Assembly (NCBI GenBank): GCA_032719365.1
Contig: CM064866.1
Coordinates: 9,901,781 to 9,965,780 of the forward strand
Origin: Prinsepia uniflora
Taxonomy: Eukaryota; Streptophyta; Magnoliopsida; Rosales; Rosaceae
Length of the DNA: 64,000 nucleotides
Direction: 5' to 3'
Shown here: positions 46,955-58,110 of the stretch, piece by piece
How positions within the stretch are numbered: position 1 is the stretch's first letter
Layout of the letters: each line of letters starts with the position of its first letter
Notes under the pieces: generated by a model
Database searches by the model: none
Seen by the model: only the letters and a program-made list of their open reading frames with translations
Told to the model about the DNA's origin: nothing
Translations under genes and position numbers: made by a program

Positions 46955-48502
46955 ATGGGTTTAGGATTAGGGGAAAATGATAATCTGACCGTGTCCAGTT
47001 GTACCCAGAAATTAAACCGAACGAACATCAGAGCAGCAGCTGCGGCAAAGATGGGTTCTTGCGTTGGCTTACCTCACCACTGCAATGGCGGTGCATTGCC
47101 AAGAATGGCGATTTCTAGCGTAAAACTAACCCAAAAGCTTATTACTCCAACTTCGCTCTTACCGTATAATCAATTTCACACCACCACGAGAAGAATGATT
47201 GCTTCTGCTGAGGAACAACATCAACTTTATCTGAGAAGCCCAGACCTTGTCGCCTTGGAGTATGCTGACCTTAATCTCACCCACACAATTTCTCAGGTCT
47301 TTTATTTGTTATTTCCTCTATCTTTTTCCTTCTAGAAACAAACAATGCTGATTATCACTTGGGTTACTGATAGTTTGAAAAAAAATTATATTCTTGGGGC
47401 TGCATTTTTTTTCAATTGCAGGAACTGGGTCATGTCAGAATCAGGCAACATGTCAACCCTCTAAGTTCTGCTCTCTCTGTATGTGCCTCGGACTGTGTTC
47501 TTCGTTTTTCTTTGCTACATATGCTATAGAATTCTTAGCTGCATATGCGAAAACAATATTGTTAATTTTTTTTTTATGGGTAGGTGCCTGTGGAAGTACC
47601 TGATTGGAATCAAGTCTTCAGGGATCCAACATTGCCACTCATGGTGGATATTGGAAGTGGTACCCCTATTTGTTCCTTTAAATATGAACTCATCTTCATT
47701 CGTGTTCTACATTTTAGTCCTAGTGCTCCGCAATTGTTAGAAATTTAGCAATAGATCTCCAATTAGGCTGTTTAATATGATGAAAAGTATGCTAATTTGC
47801 TAATAGAATTAGAACCCCCAGTTACTTGCTAGCTTCTTTGGACTTCGTTCCAGTTTTTAAAATCCAGTAAGTGCCTCTCACTTTTGAACCAGTAGTTTTT
47901 CAGTACCGTGAATTGAATACATCCATGTAGCTAACACAAGGTAGTTGTTTACAATTGAGGCGTTTGAATTATAAATTAGGAAAAGTGTAAAGGTGGAATG
48001 ATAATTCATGTACTATGCCTACATATATGAAAACTTGTTTCAGATAAAAAATCTGAAAACTTGTAAGTTGAAAGTTCATGTTTGTGTGTGATCTCAAGCA
48101 TTGAAACTAAGAGAAAATACTGATCAATTTTGCATCTTTTGTAAGATCTTTCGTTTATAGCGGTCTTTTGGGCTCATGTACTAAGCAAAAATACTGGGGC
48201 CTGTCTTGCATCTTTTATGATATTTGTTTCAGATATGAAAACTTGTTTCAGATAAAAAATCTGAAAACTTGTAAGTTGAAAGTTCATGTTTGTGTGTGAT
48301 CTCAAGCATTGAAACTAAGAGAAAAATACTGATCAATTTTGCATCTTTTGTAAAATCTTTTGTTTATAGCGGTCTTTTGGTCTCATGTACTAAGCAAAAA
48401 CACTGGGGCCTGTCTTGCATCTTTTATGATATTTGTCATAGCGCTTACTTACATTAATATATGCAAAGACTTCCCAATTTAGCTTCAATGTTTATAGTTA
48501 TT

Positions 48503-48547
<45 letters not shown>

Positions 48548-50367
48548 TTCTTTTTCTTCAATTATCACTTTTCAATCTAACTATTGACACTCTCAGGTGG
48601 CGGTAGATTTCTCATATGGCTTGCAAAAAGAAATATAGTTGCGAGAAATTATTTGGGATTGGAAATACGGAAGAAAGTATGGGAAAACTCCTTGGGCTAT
48701 TTTTGATACACTTGAATGTTATTCTGTTTGAGTTAATGTATAATTACTTAATCCTCTTTCCTCCTTGTTTGAAGAAAAAATCACATGGTTTTGTTTGTCA
48801 TGTACTAATGCTTGTTCCTCGATGCAGCTGGTCAAGCGTGCTGAGTTTTGGGTTAAAGAACTGGCTCTTAATAACATGTAAGGCCCTTAAGCATATTAAG
48901 TGGTGAAAAGTATTGAATATTATTGGCGAGCAATTGATGTATTATTTTTATGAAATTACAGATATTTCATGTTTGCAAATGCTAATAGTTCTTTTGAACA
49001 ACTAGTGTCTACATACCCTGGACCCTTGATGCTTGTTTCAGTCCTGGTGAGTTCTGCTCTCATACTCATTACGTGTTGAAAAAGATTCCCTTCCATCTTA
49101 TTAAAAAATACAACAGAAGATTCTGTTCATGTTTTTCTAGTAATTCGCAAGGCTGAAACACCATAATTCGAATGAATTCTTTGGTCATGTTCTTATGCAG
49201 TGCCCAGATCCTTATTTCAAGAAAAGGCATCGTAAGAGGCGGGTTGTACAGAAGCCTTTAGTAGATTCCATTGTGAACAATTTAAGACCCAGCGGCCAGG
49301 TTTGATTACGTAACTAGCTGGAATAATCACAAAATATAGTGAAGTAACTATGGCATTTTTTTTTTGGACTGAAAGCCAATATGACATTGTTTTATAAAAT
49401 GCTGTCTGTTTTCATTAGTATCAACAGAAAAATCGTAAACTCAATGGTATCAGCTCTCATCTTTAAATCCCAATAGTTTTATGCGATTATATGCTTAGGG
49501 AGCACATGCATGGGTAGCTTCAACACTTGTCCCCTGCATATTGCATCCTTTGTTGTCCTTGTTGCAATGCAACATAGAATACATCACTTTCTTGCTACTC
49601 AATACCTTACATTCTATTTTATGCCCTAGTCTGCACAACCTAAAGTGTGAAAAGTTAATTCCTGTGGATTGAAGTAGGAGAGAACTTGAGTATCACAATC
49701 TCTTTTGCTCAGAATTTTCACACCCTCTTCAGTGTTCACTATCAAATACCTAACATCCTCATCATGTCTAAACATTTTGTATTTATTGCCACTGAGCCCA
49801 CATGATGCTATTAGGTTTTCTCTGATACCATTTGTCAGGATCAGGGACTTGTAATGAAATGTGTTTGTGTGTGGTTTGTCCAAGCATGTCTTGAGTCTTG
49901 CAGTATTCGTACGCCGAGTCAGCTTTTTGGGTTATATAATCCATTATAGGGAACTCCATGTAATAGCCTGCTTTTTGCGAAGAAGGCAGTATGATACCTT
50001 TAGTCCCTGGCAATTCTATTGTGGCAGGTTGTGGTCAAAATATATTTGTGTGGGATATGTGAGTGCATATTGCCTCATTAGTTTATGTTTTTGATGCTTG
50101 AATGCAAAGCATAGATATAATATTATGTTTATGATTTTTGGGCAGGTGTTTATACAGTCGGATGTACTTGATGTGGCACTTGAAATGAGAAATCAGTTTG
50201 ATTCTGAATCCCATGTTCTGAAACACATGGGTGAAATTGAGTGTGACAATGAGGGATGGTTGTTGACGAATCCGATGGGGATACGGACTGAAAGAGAAAT
50301 TCATGCAGAATTTGAAGGCCAAAAAGTTTACAGGAGGATGTACCAGAAGCATATACAATTAACTTGA
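46955..50367 (+). CDS. tRNA (guanine-N7)-methyltransferase, TrmB type, probably organellar (eight exons)
   Basis: Exons 46955-47296, 47422-47478, 47584-47659, 48597-48676, 48828-48877, 48962-49046, 49201-49299 and 50146-50367 join with GT-AG borders and consistent phase to 336 residues. The SAM motif I reads VDIGSGGGRFLIWLAKR (about residues 154-170), followed by YLGLEIRKK, then NIYFMFAN, and the family signature as CPDPYFKKRHRKRR (about 231-244; bacterial TrmB usually has PDPW). The C-terminus has a degenerate RTEREIHAEFEG in the TxYE position. TrmB forms m7G46 in tRNA. The second in-frame ATG (47051) starts a basic, acid-poor, Ser/Thr-rich leader typical of a transit peptide and may be the true start (304 residues); the first is given as the longest frame. 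No lesion is seen. Confidence 0.9.
48026..48440. repeat. ~207-bp tandem duplication in intron 3
   Basis: CAGATAAAAAATCTGAAAACTTG starts occur near 48043 and 48249, and the following roughly 190 bases (CATGTTTGTGTGTGATCTC, TAGCGGTCTTTTGG, CTGGGGCCTGTCTTGC) are repeated with few differences. It is a recent-looking intronic duplication, distant from splice sites. Confidence 0.85.
48505..48544. repeat. (GA)n microsatellite in intron 3
   Basis: About 20 uninterrupted GA units lie roughly 55 bp upstream of exon 4. Confidence 0.9.
49620..50060 (-). mobile_element. Retrotransposon fragment in intron 7 with a Met-type PBS
   Basis: On the minus strand, an LTR-end-like TCCTGACAAA is followed by TGGTATCAGAG (49820-49830), the usual initiator-tRNA-Met PBS, and about 200 bp of internal-like sequence. 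The right side would be LTR. No second LTR is seen and the intron still has normal borders. The family is unknown. Confidence 0.45.
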
Positions 50368-50940
50368 ATGTTCATGGATGAAAAGAAGTAATGTAGGATC
50401 AAAAGTAGGGCCCTCTTTTCAGAAAAAAAATAGTAGCCGTTATATGTAATACACATTTTGATGTGTTTGAAGTATTTTTATTTTATTTTTGAGGTAGTTA
50501 TATATATAGGTCCACTTCTCATAGGTAAACTTTTAAGGGAAAAGGATATTTATGGAAGTTGATGATTTGGCCAAAACTTATTAAAAAATATAAGCCTTTA
50601 ACATTTCTTCACAAAACTACACTTTATATATATTATAGTAACCTTCTAATAGTTATGCAATTCACTTATAGTATTGTAGTGTAGTTTAACTTGAATATGA
50701 TAAATGTTAGTGTATGAAATTTTAATAATGTAATCGGTTGCAATTATGATTCGTTTCAATGGAAAATGGTTGAGGACAAGAAAGAAGTATATATACAAAG
50801 GGGGCAATATGAAAGACATTATGGTACTAAAAGCTACAACGTTTGCTAAGCTTATATTTCATGTTCGCCTTACTACCATATTATAATATCGACAAAAACA
50901 CATCAATTTAAAAAATAAAAGCAACTGAAATTGTCTAGAT
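50368..50940. other. 3' flank of the methyltransferase gene
   Basis: Probable 3' UTR followed by AT-rich spacer; no other feature supported. Confidence 0.4.
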
Positions 50941-51053
50941 TTTAAGGACGATATCAGACTATGAGAACTGTAAGACTCGTGTCTTAGGAATAATAGTAAA
51001 CAATCTCACATCGCTCTGGAAGGAAATGTGAAGTGCCTTATATGTGTGGACAT

Positions 51054-51180
51054 GTATCTTCCTAGCATGGGCCATTTTGGGAACTCACTGGTTTTAGATT
51101 CCTTTGGAACTCCAAAGTTAAGCGAGGTTGGAGCAATCCGAGGATGGGTGACCCACTAAAAAGTTGCGCGTGAGTTCCCA
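51054..51180 (+). other. 5S rRNA-like segment in the Cassandra 5' LTR
   Basis: AACTCCAAAGTTAAGCGAGG corresponds to the box A region and GAGGATGGGTGACCC to the intermediate element/box C region of 5S rRNA genes. It is a diverged LTR-borne copy, not a functional 5S gene: the first third is unrecognisable and the stem ends do not pair. Confidence 0.75.
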
Positions 51181-51467
51181 AAAAACAAATCGTGAGAGCT
51201 GAGCTCAAAGCGGACGATATCATGCTATGAGAGCCTAGTTGTGATAAAACGGTATCAGAGCTGAACCCCGATCGAAAGTGTGTTAGTGAGGACGCTGAGC
51301 CTCAAGGAGGATGGATTGTAAGACCCGTGTCTTGGGAAACGGCGAGCAATCTCATTTGCTCAGGGAGGGGAATGTGAAATGTCTTATATGTGTAGACACT
51401 TATCTTCTTAGCACGAGGTCTTTTGGGAGCTCACTAACTTTGGATTTCTTTGGAACTCCAATTTTAA

Positions 51468-51560
51468 GCGAGGTTGGGCTAGAGAAATCTTAGGATGGGC
51501 GAGGTTAGGCTGGAGCAATCTTAGGATGGGCGAGATTGGGCTGGAGCAATCTTAGGATGG
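51468..51560 (+). repeat. Triplicated 31-bp 5S promoter module in the Cassandra 3' LTR
   Basis: Units at 51468-51498, 51499-51529 and 51530-51560 each read GCGAGNTTNGGCTNGAG followed by AATCTTAGGATGG with few differences. The 5' LTR has a single unit. Each copy spans the end of box A to the intermediate element of the 5S internal promoter. Confidence 0.9.
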
Positions 51561-52205
51561 GTGACTCACTGGGAAGTTGGGCGTAAGTTCCCAAAAAACA
51601 AAACCATGAAAGCTAGACCCAAATCAGACAATATCGTGCTAGGGGAATCGGGTCATGGTAAGGAAACTATCAAACTATACAGACATTATTAGACTATAAA
51701 GACATTACCGGTATTATGGAGACAACAAACAACTTTAGTTGATGAAAATTTCGAAATTGAGAATCTAGTTTACTTGACGAACTATGAGGACACTACATGA
51801 CTGTGAGGACACTATTAGACTATAGGGACACTATCAGACTATGGAAACAGTAAAAATACTTAGTTGATAAGAATTTCAAAATTTAGGATGCAGTTTGCTT
51901 CACGCACTATGAGAACACTTCCTGACTATAAGGACACTATCAAACTAAAGAGACATTATCAGACTATGGTGACATCAAACATCCTTAATTGATGAAAAAT
52001 TCAAAATTTAGAATGCAATTTGCTTGATGGGCTATGAGTATACGTGACTATGATGATACTATCGAATTATGAGGACACTATCTGACTATGAGAACACTAT
52101 CAGACTATAGGGACAATAAATAGCCTTAATTGATAAAAAAAAATGAAATTTAGAATGCAATTTGCTTAATGGACTTTGAGGACACTATTTGACTACGAGG
52201 TCAAA

Positions 52206-53280
52206 GTAGAGCACTTGCTGCCATAATTCCAGAAATAAACACATAATTTAGTAAACACGCAATCCAGAAATAAACACTCAATCTAAAATAAGTAATGAAA
52301 TTTCAAGATCTAAAGCAATTTGATTGTCACAAATTAAGTAATCCAATTTTAACTTCAAAAGTAATAAAACCATCATCAACTAAAACTGTGTTCCTTAAAC
52401 CAATTGTCTTAAAACTGAAACAAAGTTCCTACCTAAACATCAATCCTTAACAATATAATGATATATGCATCATCCTAGTAGTCTACCAGTAAGCCTCCCT
52501 TCGCAAAACTTCAATTGCTAACTTCAACTTGACTGCAGGCCCTTTCTGTTGTACTCAAAGAACTGAAACTGGATTGGTGATTGATGATTGATAAATCTAT
52601 GCATTGATGATTGATCAAACCAAAAAGTAATGTCAGATATTATTCCAGATTGAAATAGTTATACTAGTCAGCTAAGAAATCCATGACAATGTTCCTCAAT
52701 ACTACCAAATTTCCCAATCAAATAGTTTCCATCTGTCACATAATTAAGAGAAACAAACCAAGTAGATTTTGTAGGCATATTCATCAATATTGGAAAACCA
52801 ATAAATTAAATGTTCATGCATACTATTAGGCTCTTCTAGAAAAATATACAACTAGAAAATAAAGACCAATTTTAGGAGTCCAAGCAATGTATACAACTAG
52901 AAAATAAAGACCAATTTTAGAAAAGTATACAACTAGAAAATAAAGACCAATTAGGCACTTCCATATAAATAAATGAATCTCACGCAATGTATTCCTAATT
53001 CTAGGAGCCCAATGCTCTAAGTATGAAACAACATTACAAAGTCCCAGCTCTTACGTTGAATCTTTTGCAACAACAATCAAAACCCAAAGAACTGATTGTC
53101 ATTCTCATAATGATTCATCAACAAGTAGGCTCAGAATTCTTATATCTCTAGGTACACAAAACTAGTAATCTAAGCCAACATCTTAAAACGACGAAAGGTC
53201 TAGGCGCTTCTCTCAAAAACTCCCCCTCTCTCCTGAGCGAAGATCCAAATCTCCCAACCTCGCCGCCGACTCTGGTTTTA
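52206..53280. other. No gene recognised
   Basis: AT-rich sequence. A phrase of about 35 bp (ATACAACTAGAAAATAAAGA) occurs three times at 52845-52950. No ORF, RNA gene or element termini are supported. Confidence 0.45.
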
Positions 53281-54100
53281 ACTGGGGTTGATGGCAGTAA
53301 CCCCCATCCCTCTTTTTTTTTTCCCTTCCTTTCATCGCTTCTCTTCTTTCCCTTCTCTCATTTTTCTTCCTCTCCTTGTCTACTGTCTTCATTTTTCACT
53401 TATTTCCCATTTTCCTCCATCTCCGCCATGCCTCCTGTATATTACTCCGCCCTCTGTGGTGGTCTATCTCGGCGTTATTTGTGGGCTATCCGGTCTATTT
53501 GGCCGATTTTGGTTTTTTTTTTTTAATTTTCGACTTTGTTCTTGTCTGCCCAAGGCTTGCCTCACCAACCCATATTCACAGTTTCAGCTCCTTCTAAATC
53601 TCATTCTCCACCCACAACCTCCATCTCCCCGAATTCCATCACTTGGGAATCTATTTTGGGCTCTCTCTCGGACACTCCAATAAATTTTGCCCTGTTGAGT
53701 TCCTCCCACAACTCCTCTCCAAGTTTGTAACTCTGATTTGGGAGTTTGAGTTGTGTAGCTTACTAGCCATTATTGACCTTTCTGATTGCTTGATTATGAT
53801 GATCATTGGATGCTTTTTTGTCACCCATCCATGCTCTACAGATCAATCTCTTTGGTTCCTTGAAATGGTTCTTATTCTGTAACGGAGACTTGTTTCTCGG
53901 AGGCGGCTGGTGGAGTACCTCTTTAGATTCTAGGGTTTGTTTGGATTTCATTTTGTATGGGGCCTTTGTTTGTTCTGGGCTTTTATTTATTCTTGTACTT
54001 ATATTTTGTGTTGGATTTGTTTGTTTGCTAGTTGAGGTTTTTTAATTTGCATTATTGAGCTCTTCTAATTAATGAATGTTTTCACTTTAACCAAAAAAAT
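53281..54100 (+). mobile_element. Possible LINE-like or retrotranscript 3' end
   Basis: C/T-rich coding-like text followed by a T/G-rich stretch ends in TTAATGAATGTTTTCACTTT and an A-rich tail at about 54089, resembling the 3' end of plant LINEs. No RT motif is seen upstream, and the overlapping open frames are low-complexity. Weak call. Confidence 0.2.
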
Positions 54101-55330
54101 GCCAACTTCTTCATGGAAATCTAACAGTATAACAAAAATTGGTAAAATTCTCGTGACGAAGTAATTGAAGCATAACAGTATAGCAAAAATTGATGCATAA
54201 CTGTATAAATCTACTAGAAATCTAAAAAATTGAACCATAATAGTATGAACCTACTGGAGATCTAAAAAATTGAAGCATAACAAGGAGATCTAAGGAATTG
54301 AAGCTTAACATTATAAACCCACCAGTTGCTTTCGGTGGCTCAGTCTTTGGATTGAATACTTATCTGTCTACTCGTCACTCACTCACTTTCTTCGATTTCT
54401 CTGAGTCGCAACGATAGAAGAGAAGGATTCAAAGAGGAAGAAGCAATAAAGAAGAAGATAAATAAGTTCTTTTGTGTGTTTATAGTTATCCTCGTGTATT
54501 TTTTTATATATCCAGTTCAGAGAAATAATTTCTCGTTTTATTTGTTGTGATTTCATTATTAATTTTTTTGGCTTGCATTGATGTGGTTTTTTTATTTGAT
54601 TTTTATATACCTCTATCATATGCCAGATTAATTATTTTTTCCTATGTAATGTGTTAACTTTTATATCTCAAAGGTTTATTCTCATTTGGCTTTTCATGAG
54701 ATTTATTTACCTCTATATAATAGACTCAATGAATCCAACTCACATGTTAGGTATTTTATTTTTGTACATATTCTAGTATGTAAATCTATTTTTTATGCAG
54801 TTATATGTTTTATATAGAAAGATAACTAAAGGGATGATTATTTTATTCTTTTGAAATTCAAACACTTTAAAAGTAGATTTTTTAAAAAAATATTAGTTAA
54901 TATCACATAAATTTTTGGAGAAAAAAAAAATAAATTAAAGGGTAATTTAAGAAACAACTAACTAACATATAAATAATAAAAAAAATTATATATTAACATG
55001 GAATCTGAGCCATTAATAAATGGACTATTTGAAATGATGTTTATTAAAATTAAATTAGTAATTAATTTTTAACTTTTAAGTGAGTTTTTGGCGATGAGTT
55101 GCTTAGTAGCGAGTTTAATTCTTTTTAAATGAGAATTTGTGACGATGAGTTGATATAGTAGTCTTACTAAATGAATTGATATGCTAGTGTCCAGTCCAAG
55201 GAGAGCATACGAAGAAATTGTGTTAATTTTGTAGAGATTTCATTCACATAAAAACTAATTTGTGTTTTTTTCTTTATACTAAGCAGAAATTGTGTTAGTT
55301 TTTATGAGATTTCATTCACATATAATGAAT
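54101..55330. other. No gene recognised (AT-rich)
   Basis: Contains short direct repeats (GAAGCATAACAGTATA.., 54165-54310) and a long A/T-rich stretch. No supported gene or element. Confidence 0.45.
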
Positions 55331-55840
55331 TGATATTGTTGAAGCAAAAATCGTACTCGCCGCGAAAAGTCTATACAATCTCTACAAACAACAAATAAGA
55401 GACAAACGGGAATAAGGTTGAATTCTCAGAGGTAGTTCAACTAAAAACGCTCTGATACTTAAGTTAGCTTTGAGGAGGAAAAATAAATATTTTGAAGCGA
55501 AGAATCGACTTACCTTGCTCATTATGATGATAAATAATATATTATAAATAAAATATATTATTTAATAATTATAATAATTGCTCATTATGATGATAATTAA
55601 AGAAATTTAATATTCATATTAATTGTTTATTATTATGAATAATGACAATTAATATTATTGAGGTTTTTAACCCGATTAAATAATATATTTAGCTGAAAAT
55701 ATATTATTTAATATGTGGGTGTCTGTGAGCTGTTAATGTCATTATTATGGGCAATTTGGATATTACGCGAATTATGGGCCACGTGGTAGCTCCAGCATTT
55801 TCGGGTGATTTTGAGTTCCACAAATACTCCTACATTGCTT
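55330..55840. mobile_element. Fragment of the same Copia-like LTR as 1364-1935
   Basis: Shares GGTTGAAT..GTTCAAC, CTGATACTTAAGTTAG, the GGGCCACGTGGTAGCTCCAG block and GAGTTCCACA in the same order as the fragment near the window start. No ends or coding. Confidence 0.4.
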
Positions 55841-56475
55841 AGAATTTCAAGGAATTTTAAGGGAGGTAAGTTTTTAACAGTCCCAATGAATCATATTTGG
55901 AGTAGGACTCCGTTTTGACTTGTGTTGCTCATGTATCTTAAAATTCCGTTGGGCTCGGAATTTGATGTAAATATACATTAGACTTGGAGCCTAATATGCG
56001 ATTGAGATGTGCTTCCTCGATTGCATTCGGTTAATGGCTCGTTTGAAATTAATTCTCCAATTAATTTTAGGAGTCCGTTCAATTTTAAGAATTTGAAACC
56101 CAAATAATTCTTCCATGATGATGGAAGGTTCCAAGAATTTGTAACCTTCTTTTCCATTCAATGTCCATTAAAAATATATGCAAATTGATTGGAATTATTC
56201 ATTTTCTTTAGAGTGCCCAAATTAGGTTTCTTGTTTTCCATTTATACCTCTAATTGGTTATTCTATTCATGGTGGGAGGTTTCAAGAATTTGTAACCTTC
56301 TTTTTCAATCAATGACAAGCCGAGGTCTCAGATTTTTTTATTTAAAAAGAGGAGTTGTAACCTTCATCTCTTGCCATTGGAGAAGAAGAAAAGAGGTGTG
56401 GACAACAGTTGCTATAGAAAGTCGATTAGTGGGCTGGCAGGAGGCATACCTGACATTTGGAATCGACATCGTAAG
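55841..56475. other. No gene recognised
   Basis: TTCCAAGAATTTGTAACCTTC-like phrases repeat at about 56130 and 56282; otherwise no supported feature. Confidence 0.45.
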
Positions 56476-57008
56476 TAAGGGTGGCAATTTTTGACACGAC
56501 TCGAAACCCGCACAAAATTTATCCGGGTCAACCCGCACGATTAAAATTTTGGGTCATTTTCGGGTCAACCCGTTATGACCAGTTTATTAAACGGGTGGGT
56601 TTCGGGTCAACTTGTTAACCCGTATAATAACATGTTAACCCGTTCAATAAATGAGTAAATTTCGGATTAACAGGTTAACCCTTATATTGACTTATATATT
56701 GACCTATTTAATAAACGTGTCATTACTAACCCCATATATCTACCCATTTACCTACCTAAATATCTATTAAATCTTATAATTTAAATAAGTTAAACGGGTC
56801 AAACGAGTCATAGGTTAATTGAGTTTTGAGTATTATCTGTTTCTTAAATGGGTTAAGCAAGTTATATGGGTCATTAACAGGTTGGGTTTAGATTGGACAT
56901 TCTTGACACGATTATTAAACGGGTCGGATTCGGGTTGAGTATAAATGAGTAAAACAAAATTCATGACACGACACGAACCCGACACGACACGACTCATTGC
57001 CACCTCTA
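56476..57008. mobile_element. 533-bp hAT-like non-autonomous element with 8-bp TSD
   Basis: The left end TAAGGGTGGCAATTTTTGAC and the right end CATTGCCACCTCTA are inverted repeats with the GGTGGCAAT core seen in many plant hAT-like elements. ATCGTAAG (56468-56475) and ATCGTGAG (57009-57016) form an 8-bp TSD with one mismatch. The interior is rich in GGGTCAACCCG words and encodes nothing. Confidence 0.85.
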
Positions 57009-57379
57009 ATCGTGAGGCTACAATTTCATGCGGCCCAAGGTCGGAACTTCGATGCAACCATGGACAAAAGGGTCGGAACTTCGAGCGGAACCCGACACTA
57101 GGGGTGTGTCACGTCTACATCACTATTTTTTTAGTGCACAAAAGGGGCATCGACAGGTGTGAGTCGCCGTTTTTTGTCTCATTTTCGCCTGCTTTTTTGA
57201 ATTATTATACTAGCTTTTTGAAAATCTCCAATTTATTTGCATTCACTCACTTGAGGAAGATATGCAGGTGCTTCAATAATTTCTACTGGTGTAGGCCGCG
57301 ACTTTGTCTCCTTTTTGCTTGCTTTGTTTTGTCTTTTTGTGCTATCAAGGTGACATTACGATTTTGATAGAAAGCCATT
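57009..57379. other. No gene recognised
   Basis: GGTCGGAACTTCGA is repeated at 57040 and 57071; no other supported feature. Confidence 0.4.
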
Positions 57380-57947
57380 CGAGTGACACTATTCTCACCT
57401 CAAAATTCGTGCTCACGCGATCCCACGTGCATGGTCAACGTAAAAGTCAACGCTGAAAAAGCCAACACTACTGACGTCAGTAAAGTCAATGTTGACGTCA
57501 ACGGTCAACGCTGACGTCAGTTTGATGTCATCTGACAACTCTGATAGCTGTCAGATCTGACAGTGTCAGCTTGCCATTGGTCCACGTCACTGACATGTCA
57601 ACGGTGATTAGTCATTGACATGTCAATGATGATTAGGCACTAACATGTGACACGTGTTGCCGTCCCATAGGCCCACCTCTGACAGCTGTCAGATGATGAC
57701 GTCATCTCATCTTCAACCTCTCGACGGGTACTCTATAACAAGTCGCCCGTACCCGCGACCCGACCCGGTCCTAAAACCTTTATTCCTTCATCATTTTCCT
57801 CCCAATTTGTTCTTACAGACTAGTTGAACCATCCCTAACCGATCTAGGTGATCCAAACCAAGAAACTCGAACTATAATACCTGCTTGGATTATGAACAGT
57901 AACTTGCCAACTTCTGCTTCTGTTTCCGTCCATCTCAAACCACCACC
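57380..57947 (-). mobile_element. LTR D fragment
   Basis: Resembles 5700-6300 of the solo LTR D: CACGCG near the start, a run of GACGTCA/CCACGTCA/GACACGTG words, a CGACGGG..ACCCG block, then GACCCGACCCGGTCC. It is cut by the start of the family C LTR at 57948. Confidence 0.6.
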
Positions 57948-58110
57948 TGTGAAGACTCGAAAATTCGAAAAAGGAAAAATTTGAAAAATTTGAAGGAAAT
58001 GACGATTTTGCCCCTGGTTATAAGGGCCGAAGGTTGACTTTTTCGTTCAGGACACTTTTTGGATTGTTCGTGAAGACCGTTGGGTAGGTCTCGAGACGTT
58101 GAGTCCGTAG

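Larger units (their letters stand above)
50969..51660 (+). mobile_element. Cassandra-type TRIM retrotransposon with 5S rRNA-like LTRs
   Basis: Two related LTRs (50969-51246 and 51317-51660) both start TGTAAGAC(C/T)CGTGTCTT and each carries sequence resembling the 3' two thirds of 5S rRNA (GAACTCC, AGTTAAGCG, AGGATGGGTGACC, GGGAAGTT). A PBS of the GGTATCAGAGC type (51251-51261) and a short PPT (CAAGGAGGATGGAT before 51317) lie between them, only 70 bp apart. This is the exact layout of Cassandra, a non-autonomous TRIM family known for 5S-derived LTRs. Flanks AGAAC and AGGAA may be a decayed TSD. Confidence 0.85.
50941..52205. repeat. Satellite-like tandem array (interrupted by the TRIM element)
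   Basis: From 51661 to 52205 a ~128-bp unit recurs about four times, each with an AATTTCAAAATTTAGAATGCA-like block and several GACTATGAGGACACTATCA words about 20 bp apart. The few bases before the TRIM (ATATCAGACTATGAGAAC, 50951-50968) are the same repeat, so the TRIM inserted into the array. No coding content. Confidence 0.75.

Noticed and set aside
51054..51660. Genuine 5S rRNA genes
   Set aside because: Only the 3' part resembles 5S rRNA and it sits in LTRs with a PBS and PPT between them, so it is Cassandra.
53288..54045. Several overlapping frames with hydrophobic residues
   Set aside because: Low-complexity C/T- and T-rich sequence, mutually overlapping, no splice signals or domains.
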